Origin: Odoribacteraceae bacterium
GTDB taxonomy: Bacteria; Bacteroidota; Bacteroidia; Bacteroidales; Marinifilaceae
Assembly (NCBI GenBank): GCA_031279175.1
Contig: JAITJA010000214.1
Location: 1-38,308, forward strand
Length of the DNA: 38,308 nucleotides
Reading direction: 5' to 3'
Positions 32,303-38,308 of this stretch are shown here, one piece after another (the stretch's first letter is position 1; each line of letters opens with the position of its first letter). Both the position numbers and the translations under genes were made by a program. The notes below the pieces were generated by a model. The model was not told the DNA's origin. It saw nothing but the letters and a program-made list of their open reading frames with translations, and searched no databases.

Positions 32303-32869
32303 ATGGAGACGCGCGATGAAAATATACTTGTACGACAACTGAATGACGGGGACGAGAACGGGCTGAGGGGATTGTTTCTTTTATATTACAAGCCGCTGCT
32401 CGTTTACGCGATGCACTTCCTGGACTCCTTCGACGAGGCGGAGGATGTTGTACAGGAGGTGTTTTGTCGTTTCTGGGAGCGGAGTTGCCGGGAGTCTTTC
32501 GAGGGTTCGCCACGCGCGTACCTCTTCTCCTCGGTGAAGAATAATAGCGCGCGACGGGTAAAGGAGAGGTCGAGGTATAGCGTTGATTCGTTCGAGAACG
32601 CGGAGGAGCTTCTCGTTTACACGGAGGAGCACGTCGAGCAGGAGCGTGAAGAGCTGTCCAGGGCGCTGGAGAGATTGCCGGAGCAAGGACGGGTGGTCTT
32701 TTCCCTGGTCGTGCTCGAGGATATGAAGTACAAGGAGGTCGCCGACCAGCTCGGGATCTCGATTAACACGGTGAAGACGCATCTTTCCCGCGCCATGAAG
32801 CAGTTGCGGGGGTCGCTGGGTATTATCTTGCTGATGATCCTGGAGGGAAGGTCGTCTTCGGTTTCCTGA
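32303..32869 (+). CDS. ECF-type RNA polymerase sigma factor (sigma-70 family)
   Basis: The 188-residue protein has sigma region 2 (~20-80, with LLVYAMHFLDSFDEAEDVVQ and FCRFWERS) and region 4 (~125-180, a helix-turn-helix in YKEVADQLGISINTVKTH), and lacks regions 1 and 3 as ECF factors do. It belongs with the SusCD-linked ECF sigma factors of Bacteroidota and is expected to be held inactive by the FecR encoded next, then to switch on the following susC-susD genes when the STN domain of SusC signals. The ATG at 32303 is the only good start; the open frame upstream to 32204 runs through the promoter region. The fecR ATG is 67 bp downstream. Confidence 0.95.
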   Translation: METRDENILVRQLNDGDENGLRGLFLLYYKPLLVYAMHFLDSFDEAEDVVQEVFCRFWERSCRESFEGSPRAYLFSSVKNNSARRVKERSRYSVDSFENAEELLVYTEEHVEQEREELSRALERLPEQGRVVFSLVVLEDMKYKEVADQLGISINTVKTHLSRAMKQLRGSLGIILLMILEGRSSSVS

Positions 32870-32936
32870 AAAATAATGGTGTTCGTTGTCACCCGTTTTT
32901 CCCGTTCGCGACTTTTGGCAAGAAAACGAGGTCACG

Positions 32937-34148
32937 ATGGAGAAATGGACGGGATGGGTCATCCCTTTTTGCAAGCACGAGCTTTCGCGGGAGGAACGCG
33001 CGGAGTGGGTCGCGTGGATGGAAGAGTCGGCGGGTAACCGGCGGCTGTTTGCCGGGGCGACGCGCGCGTACCGGAAGGCGCGGCGGGTGGCGACGTGGGA
33101 CCGGGCGGATGAACAGGCGGCGTGGGAACGCGTGGCGTGGGAGATCGCGCGGTCGTCGCGGCGGCGATCGCGCGGTTGGCGGTTTGTCGCGGCGGCTTGT
33201 GTTGCCGCGTTGCTCGGGGTCGCGGGGTACTGGTTGACGCGTCCGTCGCGTCCGTCGTCGTTGTTGTCGTGGGAGGAGATGTTGCCGGGGGCGGGGCGCG
33301 CCGTGTTGCGGCTCGAGGACGGGAGAGAGATGGCGCTGGGAAGTGGTGTTGTCGTTGTTGACGCGACGCTTGGGTTTCGCGGGTTGCCCGATACCGCGGG
33401 GCTGAGTTACCGTGACGCCTCGGCGTTTCCCGGGAATTCTTGTCATACTTTGATGATCCCGCGGGGTGGGGAGTATTTCCTGGTGCTTTCTGACGGGAGC
33501 CGGGTGTGGCTGAACGCGGATAGCGAGTTTCGTTACCCGGTTTCTTTTAACGGTGAGCGTCGCGAGGTGTCTCTTTCGGGGGAGGCTTATTTTGATGTTT
33601 CCGGCGAGGGGCGCCCGTTTGTCGTCGAGGTCAGGGGTACGCGCGTGGAGGTTCTGGGTACGCGTTTTAATGTCGCGGCTTATCGTGACGAGGCGCGGGT
33701 GGTGACGACGCTGGAGGCCGGTGTCGTGCGGGTGTCGTCCGGCGGGGAGGAGCGGGTGCTGGGAGCCGGTACGCGTGCTGTTTCCACGGCGAGCGGGATA
33801 GCGGTTTCGGCGGTAGGCGCGTCGAGCGCTCCGGGTTGGATACACCGCGTGTTTGATTTCGTGGAGATGCCGCTTGGTGAGATTACCCGTCAGTTGCAAC
33901 GGTGGTATGACGTGGAGTTCGCGTACCGTGACGCGGGGTTGGAGGATATCCCGTTCACGGGGACGGTCGGGCGCGACCTGCCGTTGCAGGACGTGTTGCG
34001 GGTGATCGAGCAGCTGGCCGATATTCGTTTTTCGTTGCGGGGTGACAAGATAGAAGTAAGTAGCGATAAGAAAGGAGCGAGCGCGCTCCCGTTGATAGTT
34101 GGCCGCGAAGAGACGGCCCGAGTGCTAATTAATAACACGAATTTATGA
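32937..34148 (+). CDS. FecR-family anti-sigma factor
   Basis: The 403-residue inner-membrane protein has a cytosolic N-terminal part (~1-80) very rich in Arg and Trp, a transmembrane helix (~84-102, FVAAACVAALLGVAGYW), and a periplasmic FecR domain (~165-280, GGEYFLVLSDGSRVWLNADS). A C-terminal DUF4974/STN-like domain (~300-380, DFVEMPLGEITRQLQRWYD) follows. It pairs with the ECF sigma factor just upstream. The first third of the gene is strikingly G-rich in its sense strand. The start at 32937 (MEKWTGW) is used; the frame is open to 32886. A box resembling a -7 element with one mismatch (GACTTTTG, 32910-32917) lies upstream. Its stop overlaps the susC ATG (ATGA), so the two are coupled. Confidence 0.94.
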   Translation: MEKWTGWVIPFCKHELSREERAEWVAWMEESAGNRRLFAGATRAYRKARRVATWDRADEQAAWERVAWEIARSSRRRSRGWRFVAAACVAALLGVAGYWLTRPSRPSSLLSWEEMLPGAGRAVLRLEDGREMALGSGVVVVDATLGFRGLPDTAGLSYRDASAFPGNSCHTLMIPRGGEYFLVLSDGSRVWLNADSEFRYPVSFNGERREVSLSGEAYFDVSGEGRPFVVEVRGTRVEVLGTRFNVAAYRDEARVVTTLEAGVVRVSSGGEERVLGAGTRAVSTASGIAVSAVGASSAPGWIHRVFDFVEMPLGEITRQLQRWYDVEFAYRDAGLEDIPFTGTVGRDLPLQDVLRVIEQLADIRFSLRGDKIEVSSDKKGASALPLIVGREETARVLINNTNL

Positions 34149-37100
34149 AGAGGAAATGGATGATAGCCGCGAGGGTGGCTCATTTTTGGTTTTTCGCGTT
34201 GTTGGTTTTCCCGGCGATGGCCGGTTTGACGCAACCGCGGATGACGGCGCGCTTCGATAACAGGACACTGGAGGAGGTGCTGCAAGAGATCAAGAGACAA
34301 GCGGGCGTGTATTTCATGTATAACACGCTTCAGGTAAACGGGAAGACGCGGGTGACGGTCGAGTTGCGCGACGCGGCGCTCGAGGAGGCGCTCGAGATCG
34401 TGTTGCGCGATCTCCCGTACGCGTACCGGCAGGAGAACGAGTACGTGCTGCTGTTTCCCCGGGCGAGTGAACAGGCGCGTCCTTACCCGGTGATTACCGG
34501 CGTGGTACAGGACGAGCGCGGTCTGCCGCTCCCGCGCGCCACGGTTCTCTTGAAGGGTACGACTACCGGCACGATCGCTGACGCGGAAGGGAGGTTTCGC
34601 CTGGCTGTACCGCCGGGGGTGGGCGCGACGCTGGTGATTTCGTTCGTGGGGATGGAGAACGCGGAGGTGACGGTGGATGTCGCGGCCGAGGGGGAGGAGT
34701 TGAAGCCGTTGACCGTGCGGATGAAGGAGAAGATGCGGGAGCTGGAAGACGTGGTGGTAACGGGATTGTTCACGCGTCGACGGGAGAGCTTCACGGGAAG
34801 TGCATCGACGTTCACGCGCGAGGATTTGAAGCGGCTCGGGAACGGGAATTTGCTGAATAGCTTGAAGAACCTGGATCCCGCCTTCGTGATCGCGGAGAAC
34901 CTGGACGCCGGGTCTGACCCGAATCGTCTCCCGGAGATCCAGCTGCGCGGCAATTCTTCTTTTCCCGACCTGAAGGGGGAGTATAGCGGTAACCCGAACG
35001 AGCCGTTGTTTATCCTGGATGGCTTCCCGGTTTCCGCGACGCAGGTGTATGATCTCGACGTGAATCGTATCGCTTCCGTGACGCTGCTGAAGGACGCGGC
35101 GGCAAAGGCGATCTACGGGTCGAAGGCTGCTAACGGCGTGGTGGTGGTGGAGACGATCCCCCCGGCAGAGGGCGAGATTCGCTTTTCTTATACCGGGGAC
35201 CTGAACTGGCAGTCGCCTGACTTGAGTTTTTACGATTTGTGTAACGCGGTCGAGAAGTTGCAAGTGGAGGAGAACGCCGGGAGATATACCTCCACGGCCC
35301 CGGTCGCGAACCAGTTTCTCCGTGAACAATATAACGAGGTTCTGAAGAACGTGACCGCCGGCGTGAACACGTATTGGCTCTCCAAGCCGTTGCGTGAAGG
35401 GATCGGGCAGAAGCACGCGGTGCGCCTGGAAGGAGGCGACGCGATCATGAAGTATGGTATCGACTTTTCATATAATAACGTCGCCGGGGTGATGAAGGGA
35501 TCTGATCGCGAGACGATCTCCGGCTCGATAAACTTGTCGTACCGCCACGCGGCGTTTATCTTTAGAAACGTGTTGAGCGCCTCCTTTAACCGCGCGGATG
35601 ACTCCCCGTATGGCAGTTTCTCGGAGTACGCGCGGCTGAATCCTTACTGGACCGTGAACGACGAGAACGGGAATCTGAAGAAGGTGCTGGGCACGTTCCA
35701 GTCATCCGCGAGCGGAACGGCAACACCTTATTATAACCCGCTATATAACGCGACCGTCGGGACGAAGAACTTTTCCAAGTACGCGAGTATCATCGAGAAC
35801 TTCTACGTCGAGTGGGAGGTGCTCGAGAACCTTCGCCTGATCGGTCGCTTCGGCTTCACGTATACCTCCGACCGGCGAGAGGATTTCTACCCGGGCGATC
35901 ACACGCGATACGCCACGTGGACGGGGGACGCGTATTTCAAACGCGGCTCGTACGCGATTACCGACCAGGAGTCTAAATCACTCAGTGCCGACGTGACCGC
36001 GAATTATTCTCTCCGGAAGGCGAATCACTTGCTCTTCGCGAACGCGGCGTGGAGCCTGGCAAGTAATGACGCTGACGCGCACGGGATGGAAGCGCAAGGG
36101 TTCTTGAATAATCGCGTTGATCACGTCACCTTTGCCAAGCAGTACCTCGAGAACGGGAAGCCTTCCGGGAATGAATCGATCTCGAGAGAGATCGGGATCA
36201 CCGGCGCGATCAATTACTCGTATGATGATCGCTACCTGGCCGATCTCAGCGTCCGCACGAATGCCTCCTCCGTCTTCGGGAAGAACTCGCGATGGGGCAC
36301 GTTCTGGTCGGTCGGGGTAGGATGGAACTTGCACCACGAGGGCTTCCTTGAAAATTCCCCCGTGAAACAACTGAAGATAAGGGGATCGGTCGGGTCTACC
36401 GGGAGTCAAAGTTTTAACCCGTACCAGGCCTTGCGAACGTATCGCTTCCTGACCGATAGGACGTATGATAATATCTCGGGCGCTTACCTGATCGCGCTGG
36501 CAAACGATAGGCTGCAATGGCAGCAAACTGTCGATTATAACGCTGGGGTGGACGCGCAGTTGTTCAATCGGCTGAGCTTGCGTCTTGACGCGTATATCAG
36601 CCGGACAAACAATTTGCTGATCGATTTCACGCTCCCTACCTCTACCGGTTTCTCTTCCTTCAAGGAGAATCTCGGCGAGATCGAGAACAGGGGGTTCGAT
36701 GCTGTCGCGAACTGGCAATTGTACCGCGACCCGGGTAGCGCGTCTTTCGTGTCGTTGCAGGCTTCCGTGGGACATAATTCCAGCAAGATCGTCCATATCG
36801 CCGACGCTCTCAAGGCACTGAATGACGAGCAGGACGCGCGGACGGATAATTTGACGCTCCCGCTAACCCGCTTCGCGGAAGGACAATCCTTGAGCGCGAT
36901 CTGGGCCGTGCGCTCGCTGGGAATCGATCCCGTGAACGGGAGGGAGTTGTTTGTCACCAGCGAGGGGACAACAACCTACACGTGGGATACCGCGGATCAG
37001 GTTATAGGCGGGGATTCTAATCCAAAATACCGGGGGAATGTCGGCGTCACGTCGGAATACCGTGGGATCGGGCTTTCGTGTTCCTTTAGCTACCAGTGGG

Positions 37101-37474
37101 GCGAGGATTATTATAACTCGACTCTCGTCTCCCGCGTCGAGAACGTGGACGTGGCCTATAATGTTGACCGACGCGTCTTCGAAGGCACGTGGCAACAGGC
37201 CGGGGATCATACGTTCTTTAAGCGAATTACCAGCACGCCAACAACGACCCGGCCAACAACGCGCTTTATCGAGAAGAAGAACGAGTTGTCGCTGGCCGCC
37301 CTGCACCTTTATTACGATTTCAAGCAGGCGCTGCTCGAGAAATATGGCGTCGAGCGCTTGAAATGCTCTTTTTACATGAATGACGTCTTCAAGGTCTCCA
37401 CGGTACAAACCGAGCGCGGCCTGAGTTACCCGTTTGCCCGTTCTTTCTCGTTCGCGCTGACGGCCACTTTTTAA
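34145..37474 (+). CDS. SusC/RagA-family TonB-dependent transporter with STN domain
   Basis: The 1109-residue receptor has a signal peptide (~1-28), an STN domain (~30-105, FDNRTLEEVLQEIKRQAG), and a carboxypeptidase-regulatory-like domain (~115-190, GVVQDERGLPLPRATVLL). A TonB plug (~200-345) has LEDVVVTG and YGSKAANGVVVVE, and a C-terminal 22-strand barrel ends in phenylalanine (TATF). It shares with the first SusC of the window the phrase VVTGxFxRxRES-TG after the TonB-box region, so both are of one STN-type subfamily. It should import an oligomeric nutrient with the SusD encoded next and signal through FecR to the ECF sigma factor. Start ATG overlaps the fecR stop. The nutrient is not predictable; no degradative enzyme lies in the window. 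Confidence 0.96.
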   Translation: MKRKWMIAARVAHFWFFALLVFPAMAGLTQPRMTARFDNRTLEEVLQEIKRQAGVYFMYNTLQVNGKTRVTVELRDAALEEALEIVLRDLPYAYRQENEYVLLFPRASEQARPYPVITGVVQDERGLPLPRATVLLKGTTTGTIADAEGRFRLAVPPGVGATLVISFVGMENAEVTVDVAAEGEELKPLTVRMKEKMRELEDVVVTGLFTRRRESFTGSASTFTREDLKRLGNGNLLNSLKNLDPAFVIAENLDAGSDPNRLPEIQLRGNSSFPDLKGEYSGNPNEPLFILDGFPVSATQVYDLDVNRIASVTLLKDAAAKAIYGSKAANGVVVVETIPPAEGEIRFSYTGDLNWQSPDLSFYDLCNAVEKLQVEENAGRYTSTAPVANQFLREQYNEVLKNVTAGVNTYWLSKPLREGIGQKHAVRLEGGDAIMKYGIDFSYNNVAGVMKGSDRETISGSINLSYRHAAFIFRNVLSASFNRADDSPYGSFSEYARLNPYWTVNDENGNLKKVLGTFQSSASGTATPYYNPLYNATVGTKNFSKYASIIENFYVEWEVLENLRLIGRFGFTYTSDRREDFYPGDHTRYATWTGDAYFKRGSYAITDQESKSLSADVTANYSLRKANHLLFANAAWSLASNDADAHGMEAQGFLNNRVDHVTFAKQYLENGKPSGNESISREIGITGAINYSYDDRYLADLSVRTNASSVFGKNSRWGTFWSVGVGWNLHHEGFLENSPVKQLKIRGSVGSTGSQSFNPYQALRTYRFLTDRTYDNISGAYLIALANDRLQWQQTVDYNAGVDAQLFNRLSLRLDAYISRTNNLLIDFTLPTSTGFSSFKENLGEIENRGFDAVANWQLYRDPGSASFVSLQASVGHNSSKIVHIADALKALNDEQDARTDNLTLPLTRFAEGQSLSAIWAVRSLGIDPVNGRELFVTSEGTTTYTWDTADQVIGGDSNPKYRGNVGVTSEYRGIGLSCSFSYQWGEDYYNSTLVSRVENVDVAYNVDRRVFEGTWQQAGDHTFFKRITSTPTTTRPTTRFIEKKNELSLAALHLYYDFKQALLEKYGVERLKCSFYMNDVFKVSTVQTERGLSYPFARSFSFALTATF

Positions 37475-37492
37475 CCATTAATCAACGTACAC

Positions 37493-38308
37493 ATGAAATA
37501 CAATATACTTATCGCGTTCACGCTCTTGTTCCCGCTTGCCTCGTGCTCCGACTGGCTGGATGTCGAGCCTCGTTCACAGGTTAAGGACGCGGAGCTGTTC
37601 TCCACGGAGGCAGGATTCAAGGAGGCGCTTGCCGGGGTTTACGCGTTGCTCGTGACAGAGGCGCTTTACGTGAAAGAGATGCGCTTCGGGATGTTGGGCG
37701 TCCTGGGGCACGAGTGGGATTACCAGAACACCTCGTACGAGGACGAAACTACTTATAATTACGACGGGACGAACCCGACAAATCGCGTCGGGAATATCTG
37801 GAACGGCTTGTATAATGCCATCGCGAACGCGAACGTGATCCTCGAGGTGATCGACGAGAAGAAGAATGTCTTCTCGGGGGTCAATTACGCGATCATCAAG
37901 GGCGAGGCACTGGCCTTGCGGGCCTTCATGCACTTCGACCTGCTCCGGTGCTTCGGGGCAGCGTACGCGGATGGCGCTAACCGGCCTTCGATCCCTTACG
38001 TTTCCCGTTACACGTCGCTGCAATCCGCGCAACTGACCGTCGCGGAGGTCGTCGAAAAAGTGCTTGTTGATTTGGATAGTGCCGCGTTTTACCTGGAGGC
38101 CGACCCGATCTATACCGGGGAGGAGATTACCGAGCTTGTCGATAACGGGTACTTGATCAACAGGCAGCTGCACTTGAATTATTACGCCGTGAGGGGGCTA
38201 CAAGCCCGCGTGTATCTCTATAAAGAGGAGTACACGCTGGCGGCAGCACACGCGCGGGAGGTGATCCTCTCCGGTCTCTTCCCGTGGAGCTCCCAGCAGG
38301 ATCTTATC
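37493..38308 (+). CDS. SusD/RagB-family lipoprotein (cut by window end)
   Basis: An open frame from ATG 37493 runs to the last base: 272 residues of an expected ~480-550. It starts with a lipoprotein signal peptide whose lipobox ends in Cys18 (FPLASC), followed directly by SDWLDVEPRSQV, the SusD N-terminal signature. GEALALRAFMHFDLLRCFG (residues ~138-156) is the family helix motif, and YYAVRGLQARVYLY is the conserved TPR region. It lies 18 bp after susC and should be its surface lid protein. The first 25 residues of the mature protein closely parallel those of the other SusD in this window, in keeping with a common subfamily. The C-terminal half and any further operon genes lie outside the window. 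Confidence 0.93.
   Translation, partial: MKYNILIAFTLLFPLASCSDWLDVEPRSQVKDAELFSTEAGFKEALAGVYALLVTEALYVKEMRFGMLGVLGHEWDYQNTSYEDETTYNYDGTNPTNRVGNIWNGLYNAIANANVILEVIDEKKNVFSGVNYAIIKGEALALRAFMHFDLLRCFGAAYADGANRPSIPYVSRYTSLQSAQLTVAEVVEKVLVDLDSAAFYLEADPIYTGEEITELVDNGYLINRQLHLNYYAVRGLQARVYLYKEEYTLAAAHAREVILSGLFPWSSQQDLI

Noticed and set aside
34145..37474. Long minus-strand frames within the second susC and fecR genes
   Set aside because: Shadows of GC-rich coding sequence; translations are rich in Arg/His/Pro and lack domains, while the plus strand encodes clear families.

Overview
The window reads as chromosomal DNA of a high-GC member of the Bacteroidota, most likely order Bacteroidales. The evidence is two SusC/SusD outer-membrane uptake loci with STN-type SusC receptors and FecR-type anti-sigma factors, a DUF4843 and a PKD-like lipoprotein, and promoter boxes of the Bacteroidota type (TAnnTTTG, here TAnnTTYG). 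Family and genus cannot be fixed by eye. No tRNA, rRNA, CRISPR array, insertion sequence or phage gene was recognised.

Layout. Bases 1-451 hold a 21-bp tandem palindromic repeat array and the leader of a DUF1573 gene. That gene overlaps mutS2 (1156-3642), which is followed by a decayed 3' fragment of glutamate synthase gltB (about 3697-4105). From 4318 to 15287 almost everything is on the minus strand: an outer-membrane beta-barrel protein, an S41 C-terminal processing protease, nth, a CopA-type copper ATPase, dxs and pyrH (1 nt apart), an NfeD/ClpP-class membrane protease, an EI24/CysZ-like membrane protein and an uncharacterised cysteine-motif protein. tilS (15518-16867) is divergent from these. 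A second palindromic array (42-bp unit, i.e. 2 x 21) and a bidirectional terminator separate tilS from the first uptake operon on the minus strand: fecR-susC-susD-DUF4843-PKD-like lipoprotein (25607 down to 17241). A divergent LTA-synthase-like sulfatase-fold membrane enzyme follows, then convergent glyA, then murB and an acyl-ACP thioesterase. A two-domain hypothetical protein is next on the minus strand. A third 21-bp-phased palindromic array (32020-32208) lies before the second uptake operon: ECF sigma-fecR-susC-susD, with susD cut by the window end.

How the parts work together. Most genes are housekeeping: DNA repair, isoprenoid and nucleotide synthesis, tRNA lysidine, one-carbon metabolism, peptidoglycan and fatty-acid release. 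The two uptake loci are accessory. Each couples a TonB-dependent receptor carrying an N-terminal STN signalling domain to a FecR anti-sigma factor, but only the second carries its own ECF sigma factor.

The strongest unexplained signal is the set of three intergenic arrays. All keep a 21-nt phase, each has a different palindromic core, and sequence changes within them tend to preserve the palindromes. The second signal is a set of about ten TAnnTTYG boxes upstream of genes, which fixes several start codons and suggests a nearly leaderless sigma-factor mRNA.
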